Under the pieces are notes generated by a model. That model had not been told where the DNA came from and ran no database searches. It saw only the letters and a list, made by a program, of their open reading frames with translations. This document shows positions 8,201-16,544 of a stretch of DNA of 64,000 nucleotides, piece after piece; position 1 is the stretch's first letter; each line of letters starts with the position of its first letter. The position numbers and the translations under genes are program-made. Source of the DNA: Adhaeribacter terrigena (GTDB lineage: Bacteria; Bacteroidota; Bacteroidia; Cytophagales; Hymenobacteraceae); assembly GCF_016623615.1 (NCBI RefSeq), contig NZ_JAEHFX010000001.1, positions 372,001 to 436,000 of the forward strand, in the 5' to 3' direction.

Positions 8201-10495
8201 AGTGCTGCGTGGAGCGCCGGTAATATCGTCGGTAACCGCTGCTAATGCAAGTGCCAGGTTGTTCAGCATCGAGTTAGTAGGAGCAAAATCGCCATTGGCC
8301 ACGTTGCTGAACAGCGGGTTGGCAAATACAGAGTTCTGGTCGAAAGCAGCGTTATTAGCAGTTTTCCAGTCAGCCAAAGTAGCATAAGCTATGGTGTAGT
8401 AACCAAACGTGCTGTTTGCAATAGCCGGATCGATGTAATAAGCATTACGATCTGTAGTCACCGAAGAAGCGGCCGTATTTAAATGAATGGCGTGTCTGGC
8501 ACCGGTACCAGCGCCACCCAGGTAGATCAGGTTGTTGTTGAACTTAATGTTTGCAGCAGAAGTACTCTGCGCAAAACCGCGGACATCTTTCGTAGTGGTA
8601 GCGTCTAAAACAATGGTGTTGTTATAGATAAAAGAGCCATCGCTGCCGCTGTTGTAAATACCGTAGGTAACGCCCGGGTTATTAATGTTGTAGATCAGGT
8701 TGTTTTTGATGATGTTCTCTGACCCAACCACCGCATCGTTACTGTTCAGGTAGATCAGGTAAGCAGCATACGAGGAAGAAGTAACCAGGTCGTGCGTATT
8801 GTGAATCCGGTTTTTAGCAATGGTGTTACCTGCCGCATGGTTTTTTAATTCTACCGCGCTGAAGTTTGAAGTCGTTGCATTGCGGGTCACCCGGGTGAAT
8901 TCGTTGCTTTCTACCAGGGTATTCATGGCTGCATCCAGCATGATACCGGTATTGTAGAAATCCTTAATAATGTTGTTTTTAATCTGGTTATTACCAGCTG
9001 CCGTTACTGCGCTTGCCAGGTGAATGCCTTTGTAACCGCCCAGGATCGTATTGCCGATAATGAGGTTATGGTTACCGGTGTTGCCGGCCGTTAATGCAGC
9101 ATTGGCATTGCTGAAAACAATACCGGTTGTAAGCGCTTCTGAACTGCCGGTTAGGGAAGTGTTCAGGGTATTATTGCTGATCACGTTATGATCGGCGCCA
9201 TTAGAAAGCTGAATTACCCAGCCATAAGAGCCGGTAGCAGTCAGTATAAAATTATTAATGTTAACGTAATCAGCGCCATCTAACCGGAATATTGAATAGT
9301 TTGTACCGCCTGGTTCAAAAGAAACGGTATTGCCGTTGCCGTTAAAAGTAATGGTATTGGTAGCACTTGCTCCTGTAATAGAAGGAATAATTACCTGCTC
9401 ATTGTAAGGGCCAGAGCCAGCCACTACGTTTACCGTAACCGGACCTGATACACCGCGGCATGAAAGATCCTTCATCAGGTCGTTCAGAGTTGGGTAGGTA
9501 CCGGTTGCTGAAAAGGGAACATTCTGGTTTACAGTATACACCCCGCTCATTGGGGTAGGGTTGGTTATCATTTCCACCATGCCAGAAGTGGCTGAACTGC
9601 CGCCACTGCAGGTTGTAACTACACGGTAGTAAGTAGTAATACCATGCGAAGTGGTCAGACGGGAAGTAGTTGCCCCGGCAATGTTGGTCCAGGTTGTTCC
9701 ATCTGTTGAAGATTGCCACTGGTAAGTAATATCAGAACCTATAGTAGCTCCAACCAGGTCGAGCTGGAAATTGGTATTAGGACACACAAAAAGAAAAGGC
9801 GCCACTACGTTGCCGGCTACCGGAGTACCTGTACAAGCTGGCGTATTGGCTACATCAATTCCGAAATTAGCTAAAACGGCGTTGCTGGAACCGGTAGTAG
9901 CGGTTACTGAACTGGCCGTAAGCCGGCGGCCTGAAACCGAAGAAGTAACCACGTTTATGCTGCCGTTAACTCGGGAAGTCATGGTCATATCTACGATCAG
10001 CGGTTTTGCCGGGTCATACAAGAAAGGGGTGGTCAGGTCAATGGCAAACCATTCGTTTACAGCCGTAACCGAAAGTGTGGTAGCAGTATCGAAATAAACC
10101 TGGCTTAAGTTGGTAAAGAACTGGGTTTTGGAAGCGCCTCCAAAGCTGGTTGCCAGGGTTTGCCCCAGGCTGATTTTCAGGTCTTTCAGCTTAACAGTTC
10201 CAACAGTGCTGGCCTGAAAGTAAACCCGCGTAATGTTGCCTGGCGTTGCTCCCGCCAGTTCCCCGGGAAGGTAAAAAGTCTGAATCCGTTTAGAACTCGT
10301 GTTAAATGGTACAGTGTTATTGCCGGAGCCTGAGCTTATCGCGAACTGCGGCGTAACCTGGGCATTTGCGCCCGGCATAAAAGCGAAGCAAAGCGCTAGC
10401 ATAAATAAGAGGAAGCGGGCAGGCCTGCTACACCCGGAAAGGGCGTAATGTTTCAGACCCTGGAAGGTTTGTTTCCGAAAGTAGTACTGATTCAT
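5291..10495 (-). CDS. Giant T9SS-sorted surface protein with two beta-helix modules
   Basis: 1734 residues. An extended signal peptide ends near residue 46 (PGANAQ). Two long copies of a parallel beta-helix module follow; Asn- and Thr-rich NNTI/NNLI ladders give a NosD-like pattern, each led by GTYTVNQN or GTYTIDKN, VVNFNVT-like and FNGNGNT(I/V)SF(E/A)P motifs and ended by PGAYEF. Between and after them are CARDB-like domains (VSIKNYGATNLTSLAINWTV; VTIKNFGTSTQTAIPVTYSV), then a jelly-roll-like domain. The C-terminal type A sorting domain (VYPNPNNGNFKV to LIVQ, about the last 75 residues) sends it through the type IX system to the surface. Probable role is adhesion or matrix; no catalytic motif seen. 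Its sorting domain is the most diverged of the four paralogues. Confidence 0.88.
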   Translation of the reverse strand: MNQYYFRKQTFQGLKHYALSGCSRPARFLLFMLALCFAFMPGANAQVTPQFAISSGSGNNTVPFNTSSKRIQTFYLPGELAGATPGNITRVYFQASTVGTVKLKDLKISLGQTLATSFGGASKTQFFTNLSQVYFDTATTLSVTAVNEWFAIDLTTPFLYDPAKPLIVDMTMTSRVNGSINVVTSSVSGRRLTASSVTATTGSSNAVLANFGIDVANTPACTGTPVAGNVVAPFLFVCPNTNFQLDLVGATIGSDITYQWQSSTDGTTWTNIAGATTSRLTTSHGITTYYRVVTTCSGGSSATSGMVEMITNPTPMSGVYTVNQNVPFSATGTYPTLNDLMKDLSCRGVSGPVTVNVVAGSGPYNEQVIIPSITGASATNTITFNGNGNTVSFEPGGTNYSIFRLDGADYVNINNFILTATGSYGWVIQLSNGADHNVISNNTLNTSLTGSSEALTTGIVFSNANAALTAGNTGNHNLIIGNTILGGYKGIHLASAVTAAGNNQIKNNIIKDFYNTGIMLDAAMNTLVESNEFTRVTRNATTSNFSAVELKNHAAGNTIAKNRIHNTHDLVTSSSYAAYLIYLNSNDAVVGSENIIKNNLIYNINNPGVTYGIYNSGSDGSFIYNNTIVLDATTTKDVRGFAQSTSAANIKFNNNLIYLGGAGTGARHAIHLNTAASSVTTDRNAYYIDPAIANSTFGYYTIAYATLADWKTANNAAFDQNSVFANPLFSNVANGDFAPTNSMLNNLALALAAVTDDITGAPRSTTPDPGAYEFVPVGFDAGILALVSPVTPAVPGFQQAVQVSIKNYGATNLTSLAINWTVNGVAQTPFNWIGSLAGGQVSAPVTIGNFTFAAGVYNLEFCTATPNNTTDSNTANDCFTTTLYACAPLAGTYTIDKNSPASATNFQSISAAAQSLNNCGISGPVVFNVTNATGPYNEQVEFLSINGSSATNTVTFNGNGNTISFAPTSANRAVIKLDGTDFVTISNFTIATTDPVFGWGLHFTNGADNNTISNNTISILSTSSVESNATGIVFSNANAAVTIAGNTGNGNVISGNTITGGHKAIHLNGDLTLAGNNQIINNTIRDFYATAIKLNAVKGTLVEGNDMSRPTLADVGTCRGIEVAGNSQQTVISKNRIHNTHGGAITGTALDTDLYAIHFSSNDAPVGAENIVKNNLIYNTNSYDAIYGIYNVGSDGMHVFNNTFDISNANNDGDVRAFYQTVVASNIQFVNNIVNMTSSATGAKYALYLNTTTSAIISNNNVFNVTVGNLGRYGTSDYPTLALWKGINNGAFDQNSVAGNPVFANAAAGNYLPNGLSIDNVGRPVAAVTDDINGAPRSTTTPDAGAYEFSVPVDNVGIVAVSGPAANCGLSAQESITVTIKNFGTSTQTAIPVTYSVNGVVKANEVYNGSLAYNATANYTFTVKTDMSVAGPYTIVASTALSGDNNAGNDADTLKVTNSLMTSSNINIDFETAANGLDALRKVVNARSNVKEDTAASFGVNSTKGIIMDGVDHNSWDIPVGIKSPWDVNPEHFSGVYMCIMPTPGSAADSLILSFDLKQLFKASKYNTNFRVTVNGRQVGNTYNPPIGGYGAAGATWSHVKLDLSSFLNQPSIQIGLESNVKEGYANGTGTANLIDNIKLQHYRITTGVKENLTANLISVYPNPNNGNFKVKLNGLKQAASLAVYNLAGQLIATENVKAGQPEANMNLQGLAAGTYLLKVTSENKVSVTRLIVQ

Positions 10496-10828
10496 TAAAG
10501 TAATTAAAAGATTGAAAAATAATTTGCGCCTTAAAGTTACTGAAAAAACTGGCCCGATTTTTATTTTTATGTCATAAATGCTTGAAATTCAAAATGCTAC
10601 ATGTTTGTTTTGTTATTTTAAAACCTTTAAATTTTGTTTTTGAAACAGTTTCGATTTGTCGTTCACTATAAAAAAATAGCCGTTTACCATATATATTGTA
10701 AGGGTATATATTTACCTAAACCCTGAAAATCAGCTTTAAGACCTTTCAGAACCGGATGAAAGGGGGAAACAGAGCCGAATGGATGGATTGATTGGACTAT
10801 GTTTTAACTGCCTGTTTATGTGTTTGGG
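10496..10828. other. AT-rich leader upstream of the first giant T9SS gene
   Basis: About 330 bases before the start codon at 10495. Very AT-rich with TATATA stretches near 10690-10715; it should contain the promoter, but no clear TTTG/TAnnTTTG pair could be fixed. No open frame, RNA or repeat seen. Confidence 0.4.
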
Positions 10829-11134
10829 AACACTATGCTTTTTGCTAAAAAAACCATAGTCTGAAAAATGCTATCCTTTTCAATCGGAAAAGTAATTTTC
10901 ATACCAGCGCCTTTCTAAATGTATCGTTGCTTAAGAAAATCTTTCCCGGTGCTTGAGTTTAAAGTGTATTTTAGTCCTAAAAATGCTATGGTTTTCCGCC
11001 TGAAAAGTAAATATGCCCTACCGGAGCGTTTCTGTCCGAACGGTACATTTGCCATCCATTCAACTGATAAACGCTATACTTTTCACCTTGAAAACTGTAG
11101 GTTCAAAACGGTATGGAATTGGCCCGAAAAAGTC
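10829..11134 (+). repeat. Cluster of four complete and one degenerate 29-nt elements
   Basis: Complete copies at 10865-10893, 10980-11008, 11068-11096 and 11105-11133, plus a degenerate one at 10829-10857, all on the plus strand and pointing into the terminator at 11142. From 10980 onward the block is a diverged duplicate of 16329-16483, spacer included (shared CCGAACGG and ACATTTGCCATC stretches), so the cluster was copied as a unit with the neighbouring gene end. Confidence 0.85.
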
Positions 11135-11141
11135 GAGGCAT

Positions 11142-11174
11142 AAAAAAAAGCCCCGGCAATTTGCCGGGGCTTTT
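11142..11174 (-). terminator. Terminator of the second giant T9SS gene
   Basis: Perfect stem GCCCCGGCAA/TTGCCGGGGC with an A run on one side and T run on the other, 21 bases after the stop codon. Identical to 16492-16523 and to 22114-22147. Confidence 0.92.
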
Positions 11175-11195
11175 CAATTTTAATTCAGAATCAGG

Positions 11196-14100
11196 TTATT
11201 CCACGATCAGTTTATTGATTTGAACCCCTTTCTCAGAAACTACTTTCAAGAGATAAGTGCCGGCTGCCAGGTTTTTCACCTGCACTTTGGTTACTTCCTG
11301 ACCTGCTTTCACTTCCTCTTTCGCGATTAGCTGACCAGTCAGCGAATAAAGCTCTAAAGCAGCATCCTGCTTGTAGCCAACCAGCTTCACGTTGAATTTA
11401 CCGTTGCTTGGGTTTGGATAAACGCTCACGCTCATGCCTGCCATCGCACCTTTAATACCTGTGTTGGTAATGTTTACCGCCGCTGAAGGCAGGGAAACGC
11501 AATAATTATGATCTCTTACTACCACCGTATAGTTACCATTGGCAATAGCCGTATACGTCTGTGCGATTGCGCCTGCAATGGCCGTTCCGTTCAGGTACCA
11601 TTGGTTGCCTGTATGCTCCGAAGAAGTCAGTTCCTGACCCGAATCTCCTCCTTGGGTAATGGTTGGCGTAGCCGGCCGCGGATTTACGGTAATGGTGTAT
11701 AAAATAGAAGTAGCAGAACAGCCGTCGCTATTCGTGGTAACCACTACAAAAGCGCCGGTCGTTTTAGCTACATAGGCTGCCGATGTTGCACCCGGAATAG
11801 GAACGCCGTTGTTTAACCACTGGTAGGTAACGCCCGGGGTTAGAGAACTGGCGATCAAGGTGCTGGAATCTCCCTGGCAGATGATGCCGCGGCTGCCCGG
11901 GGCAAAAGTAACAGCCGCCTGACCGGGGCCATTGGTTACAAAAGCCGTAACCGGCGTGCGCGGAGTAGCATTACAAACTAAGGAATACCGGATAGTGCCG
12001 TTCCAGTCTTTGTTCGGGGCTACGTTTCCAAAAGCGTTGCATAAACCCGTACCCGGCGAAATACGCAGGTCGGTATTGCTGTAAAGAATAGGTGCCGGGA
12101 GGTCAGAATATTTTACGGGCGCCTGAATATAGATACCCGTTAACTGTCCCGCCTGCAAACGCAAGGCATTAACCGGAATGGCCGTAGCGTTGCCCGGACC
12201 GGCCGAAATTACGGTAACCGTATCAAGTGGGGTCCAGGAGGCGGCACTGGTTTCTGAACCCGAAAAGCTACCGTTTTTGTAATAAATATAAACCGTTACC
12301 GAAGTTCCGGCTGCATCGCTCAGGTTCTGATCAAAGCCGTTAATAATAAGATCGCTCACCGGATTTACGTCAAACATGTTTCCTCCGGCGCAACCTAAAA
12401 AGCCGTTGAAGGAGTGGGCATTCAGGCTTAAAGCATTGCTGGTAACCGTTGCCTGCGCATAAAAAGTGGTAGTGCCTAAAACCTGGGTAGTATACGCATT
12501 GCCGGAAGCCAGGGGAGCGCCGCCGCTGGCCGCACCATACCACGCAACCTGGCTGCCTCCGGTCGGCGTTACCGTTAAGGTAACCGGCCGGCTTCCCTGG
12601 CAAATCGTATCGCCGGTAACCGAAGCAATGCCCGAAGGCAATACGGTTGCCAGTATTACATTCGACGTGTCTGCAAAAGCACCGCAGCTTACAATTGCCT
12701 GGAAATAGGTGTTCTGCACCAGATTGGAGGTAATGTAAACAGCATGAATAGCCCCGGCAATATCGGTAAACGGACCATTGGGGGAAGTTGCCTGCTGCCA
12801 TTTAATGGTGCTGCCGGTCGATCCGGTCAGGTATAAACTTACCGGGCTGTTGTTGCAAATAGTAGTAGCGCTTACCGTTGCTGTTCCGGCTACCGGACCC
12901 GTTACTACTACCGTGGCTGTACTCAGGGTATCGTTGCTGGTATTGCCGTCTCCGGTAACCGTGGCAATTGCCTGAAAGCTATAGGTGCCGGGAAGGTTCA
13001 TGTTCAGGCTGTCTACCAATACGGTAAGCGCAGCGCCGGGAAGCAGTGGATTGCCATTGTTTAGACTGTTGGCATTCAGGTTTAAGCTAAGCGTTTGGCT
13101 CACGGGTCCGGAAACGTGTACGGTAACCGTAGCTGGTTGCGTCGTAAAATCCAGCGAAGCTGCCCCCTGGTTTTTGATCGTTACCAAAACCGGCTGAGGC
13201 CTGTTGGCGCAGCTGTTGCCGGCCGCCGGGCCGCTAAAAGCCGTAGCACTCAGGTCAGCCTGCGCAAGGTTTACCAGGTGCAGATCATCTACGTGAAAAT
13301 CGTACATGCTGGTGCCCGAAGTGGTGCCGCCGCTACCAAAAATAGCCACAATTATCTGCTGCCCGGCAAAAGGTGCTAACGATACGCGCTGTTCTGTTAA
13401 TACATTCGTCAGGTTTGCGGCCGCATCCAGGGTATAAACCGGCGAAAAACTCAGGCCGCAGTCGGTAGAAACCATTACCTGCACTTTATCGGTAGCATCC
13501 ATGCCATCCGGGTCCGGGTTTAGGCTATTATTGTCGGTAATAGCCGCTTTAAAAATGAAATGCGTACCGGCCGTTGCCGTTATTTTCGGGCCTACCAGCC
13601 ATTCGTTCTGGTTGGCTCCGGTGCCGTAAAGCAATAATTTGGCGGTAATGTTGCCGGCCGCGCCCAGGTTCGTGGCATGAAACCAGTTAGAAGTAGTGCC
13701 GGCCGGTACCGTGGTGCCTTTGCCTTTCAACCAGTTCGGAAATAAAGCAGTTAAGTTATTACTGTTAAAGCCCGTAAAATCTACCATCTGCGGCAAACTA
13801 ACCACCGGTTTAACCTGCGCGGTTCTTTCCGGCATGGCATCGTTAAACGGAAAGCCATCGCCGGAAACCTGTGCGGTGCCGTTAAAAGTATAGGTGCCGG
13901 CAGGGAGCATATTCAGGGTGCCCACCGGTACGTTTAAAGTAGCGCCGGGTGCTACCAGGCCTGAATTTACCACGGTGCTCAGCGTCTGGGTTACCGCGCC
14001 GGTTACCTGTACGGTTACTGTTGCCGGGTTCAGTGAAAGGTCCAGCGGCGTATTCATGAAATTTTTAACGGTGGCCGTAACATTTTCGCTGGCCGTGAAA

Positions 14101-15824
14101 CAGCCCGTAGCCAATGGCGCCGCCAGCGTTGTCAAACCCAGATCCAGTGTAGGAGCCGTTCCGATAAAAATGTTGTCCAGGAATATTTCATTGTCCTGGT
14201 TTACTACGGTGCCGTCGGTGGCATAGAAAGCAATTTTTACAGGTTGCCCGGCATAGGCGCCCAGGCTTATTGATTCTTTCTGCCCCGCATTGCTAATGGG
14301 CGTTTTGGAATCGTAAGTACGCAGCAGGGAATAACTTTGGCCGCAATCGGTAGAGATCAAAACCAGGAAAACATCGTCTGAACCCATGGTTGTGGACGAA
14401 CTGCTGCCCCAGGGCGTCAGGGCCAGGTCAAATTGCAGGAGGGTAGAAGCTACCGGTTGAAATTTCGGGCTCATGATCCAGGAATGCGCCTGGAAATCGA
14501 TAAAATTGAACATCGCGGCTTTGCCGTTCACATGGCTGGCATTGTTCACAAAGTTATCATTCAGCCAGGTAGAGCCACCACCGGTAGCAAAATTGGGCGC
14601 ACTGTTCGGGGTATAAACACCGCTACTTTCTTCCCAGCCGGGAAAAATCGCTGACAGGTTTGAGCCGGTGTAATTCGTGAAATCTACAAAAATGGGCAGC
14701 GCCGCAGGGGCAACTGTGGTTCTGGTTGCTTCCGGCATGGCATTGTTAGCCGGAAACCCATCGGAGGTAACGGCCGCTGAGGCGTTAAAAAGATAAGTGC
14801 CAAAGGCGCTCATGTTGTAGGTAGTAGAAACCTCTACATCCAGCACTGCACCCGGCGCCAGTGTACCGCTCGTTACCGTAGCCGGCGTGAACGTTACCGG
14901 GTTGGGGCCTGCAGCATTTGCCGAAACCGTTAAAGGGTTCACCCCGAAATCGAGGGTATTGGTGCCCGTATTTTTAACCTTGACGGCAATCGTTTGGTTG
15001 GGGCCATAGCAACTGATGGTACCCGGCTGCGACAAGGCAATGGCGCTTACGTCGTTGGCTACCGGTTTGCTGAACGCGTAGATCTGCCCGGTGGCCGGCT
15101 TGGTACTGATCACGCTATTGGTGATACTCGTGCTGGATGGCGGGTTAGCGCTGGTATTGTTTACTGAAATATAATTATGGTTGCTGTTGCCGGCTATGCC
15201 GATAGAAGCCGATGCTGCTACCGGATTTCCGCTTTCGGAACGGTAAATGAATTCAATTTTTCCGTCGGCTTCGTAAAGTTTTACCTGAAAAGAAATTACC
15301 GGCACGTTGGAAGAAGCACTATATTCCCAGTTCAGCCATTCGAAGGTAAAAACCTGCGCTCCGGGCTGGCCGCTTACCTCATATGCAGCATTGGAGCCAC
15401 CCACAGCCCGGCCGTCCAGGTTATCCCAGAGCGGGGCCAGTAACGGGAACTGCGAATTAACGTTAGTAAAAAGGTTATTTGAATTGTTGTTGGAAGTGCG
15501 GCTCCCGAATGAAATATACCCGTCGGAACTGGCTTTGAAACTGGTAAAGTTTACGCCTTCAAAATTAAAAACAAAGCCATTCGGAAAAGTGGTGGCTGGC
15601 ATCAGGTAACTATCAGCCTGCAGTAAGGGCACCTGAATAGCCGTAGCCGGCAAAGGCGTAAAAGTGCCCTGGAGCGCTTCGAAGTTATATTGATTGGCAG
15701 ACTGGGCCGTTGCCGTACCCGCCCAGAACGCCGCGCTGCATAAAAGTGCCGCGCGTAAAGTCAAGGTACGGGTCGTATTCTTCAGTTTCCCGGCCCAGGC
15801 AGACCTTTGTAAAAATTTTCGCAT
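11196..15824 (-). CDS. Giant T9SS-sorted surface protein (CARDB, jelly-roll, Ig-like)
   Basis: 1542 residues with a signal peptide ending near residue 41 (GTATAQ). The order is an N-terminal beta-rich domain (YISFGSRTSNNNSNN), then alternating CARDB-like repeats (VTATVKNFMNTPLDLSLNPA) and jelly-roll domains that start W..G.G or WIMSPKF and end FLDNIFIGTAP or FHVDDLHLV. Ig-like repeats come next (YQWLNNGVPIPGATSAAY), then a type A sorting domain (VYPNPSNGKFNVKL to NKLIVE). It should be exported by the type IX system and held on the surface. It is closely related in architecture to the next gene (16545-21320); the module around LNAH.FNG..GC and GFDQNL is shared. No catalytic residues recognised. 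Confidence 0.88.
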   Translation of the reverse strand: MRKFLQRSAWAGKLKNTTRTLTLRAALLCSAAFWAGTATAQSANQYNFEALQGTFTPLPATAIQVPLLQADSYLMPATTFPNGFVFNFEGVNFTSFKASSDGYISFGSRTSNNNSNNLFTNVNSQFPLLAPLWDNLDGRAVGGSNAAYEVSGQPGAQVFTFEWLNWEYSASSNVPVISFQVKLYEADGKIEFIYRSESGNPVAASASIGIAGNSNHNYISVNNTSANPPSSTSITNSVISTKPATGQIYAFSKPVANDVSAIALSQPGTISCYGPNQTIAVKVKNTGTNTLDFGVNPLTVSANAAGPNPVTFTPATVTSGTLAPGAVLDVEVSTTYNMSAFGTYLFNASAAVTSDGFPANNAMPEATRTTVAPAALPIFVDFTNYTGSNLSAIFPGWEESSGVYTPNSAPNFATGGGSTWLNDNFVNNASHVNGKAAMFNFIDFQAHSWIMSPKFQPVASTLLQFDLALTPWGSSSSTTMGSDDVFLVLISTDCGQSYSLLRTYDSKTPISNAGQKESISLGAYAGQPVKIAFYATDGTVVNQDNEIFLDNIFIGTAPTLDLGLTTLAAPLATGCFTASENVTATVKNFMNTPLDLSLNPATVTVQVTGAVTQTLSTVVNSGLVAPGATLNVPVGTLNMLPAGTYTFNGTAQVSGDGFPFNDAMPERTAQVKPVVSLPQMVDFTGFNSNNLTALFPNWLKGKGTTVPAGTTSNWFHATNLGAAGNITAKLLLYGTGANQNEWLVGPKITATAGTHFIFKAAITDNNSLNPDPDGMDATDKVQVMVSTDCGLSFSPVYTLDAAANLTNVLTEQRVSLAPFAGQQIIVAIFGSGGTTSGTSMYDFHVDDLHLVNLAQADLSATAFSGPAAGNSCANRPQPVLVTIKNQGAASLDFTTQPATVTVHVSGPVSQTLSLNLNANSLNNGNPLLPGAALTVLVDSLNMNLPGTYSFQAIATVTGDGNTSNDTLSTATVVVTGPVAGTATVSATTICNNSPVSLYLTGSTGSTIKWQQATSPNGPFTDIAGAIHAVYITSNLVQNTYFQAIVSCGAFADTSNVILATVLPSGIASVTGDTICQGSRPVTLTVTPTGGSQVAWYGAASGGAPLASGNAYTTQVLGTTTFYAQATVTSNALSLNAHSFNGFLGCAGGNMFDVNPVSDLIINGFDQNLSDAAGTSVTVYIYYKNGSFSGSETSAASWTPLDTVTVISAGPGNATAIPVNALRLQAGQLTGIYIQAPVKYSDLPAPILYSNTDLRISPGTGLCNAFGNVAPNKDWNGTIRYSLVCNATPRTPVTAFVTNGPGQAAVTFAPGSRGIICQGDSSTLIASSLTPGVTYQWLNNGVPIPGATSAAYVAKTTGAFVVVTTNSDGCSATSILYTITVNPRPATPTITQGGDSGQELTSSEHTGNQWYLNGTAIAGAIAQTYTAIANGNYTVVVRDHNYCVSLPSAAVNITNTGIKGAMAGMSVSVYPNPSNGKFNVKLVGYKQDAALELYSLTGQLIAKEEVKAGQEVTKVQVKNLAAGTYLLKVVSEKGVQINKLIVE

Positions 15825-16258
15825 GCGTAATTGGAATTAAAAAGTATTTAGAAAAGGATTGTTCCCTGGCATTAATTATAATGCCTTTTCCCGGAAGATT
15901 TTGCAGGAGATGAACCGGCATCCCGGCCGGGAAGGGATTAGAAATGAAGGGTAAATTAATACATGATAAAAAACGCTATGCCTTCTGGCATAAAAAGTAA
16001 TAAAGTATGTTTCTGGATCTTCTGTTTGTTCGTAGTTGAGGTTGTGCGGCAACATGGTTTTGCGCCATGTAATGTAAGCCTTCCAAAGCTCTTACCACTT
16101 CAAGATCAGGCAAAGATAGTGCTTCCTTTTATTAGTAAAGCCTGGTTTTAACTAAAGATAGACTTTTTGACAGCGATTATTCGAAATGCTATAAACCGGC
16201 TCCGCATACTGCAAGAAAACAATTTGAAGAATTGCCGGAATTGAAAATAAATCGGTGC
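15825..16258. other. Intergenic region with one 29-nt element
   Basis: Leader of the gene that starts at 15824. A complete plus-strand 29-nt element lies at 15970-15998; its centre forms ATGCC/GGCAT arms. The remainder shows no gene, RNA or clear promoter. Confidence 0.5.
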
Positions 16259-16483
16259 GAAACGCTATGGAATCAGGCCTTAAAAGTCAGAAAACGCTAT
16301 GTTTTTCATCTTGAAAACTGCATAGTTCAAAACGCTATGGTTTTCCGCCTGAAAAGTAGAAATGGCCTACCGGAATGTTTCTGTCCGAACGGCACATTTG
16401 CCATCAATTCAACTGAAAAACCCTATACTTTTCACATTGAAAACAGCCCGGTTCAAAACGCTATGGTTTTAGCTTGAAAAAGT
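16259..16483 (+). repeat. Cluster of five 29-nt elements
   Basis: Copies at 16259-16287, 16291-16319, 16329-16357, 16417-16445 and 16455-16483, all plus strand, pointing into the terminator at 16492. The first three are spaced 3-9 bases apart. The second half (16329-16483) is a diverged copy of 10980-11133. Confidence 0.88.
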
Positions 16484-16491
16484 AGGGACAT

Positions 16492-16523
16492 AAAAAAAGC
16501 CCCGGCAATTTGCCGGGGCTTTT
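16492..16523 (-). terminator. Terminator of the third giant T9SS gene
   Basis: Same perfect GCCCCGGCAA/TTGCCGGGGC stem as at 11142. The 20 bases between it and the stop codon are almost identical to those at 11175-11195. Confidence 0.92.
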
Positions 16524-16544
16524 CAATTTTAATTCAGAATGAGG

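Noticed and set aside
10980-11096. Short frames that read NAMVFRLKS across several element copies, as if a small protein family were encoded
   Set aside because: Variants of the element change the peptide in every position without regard to codons and the frames have no starts or shared lengths, so the constraint is on DNA or RNA.
16259-16483. The element cluster as a CRISPR array
   Set aside because: Repeats are too variable, spacers vary from 3 to 59 bases, many copies are single and on both strands, and no cas gene is present.
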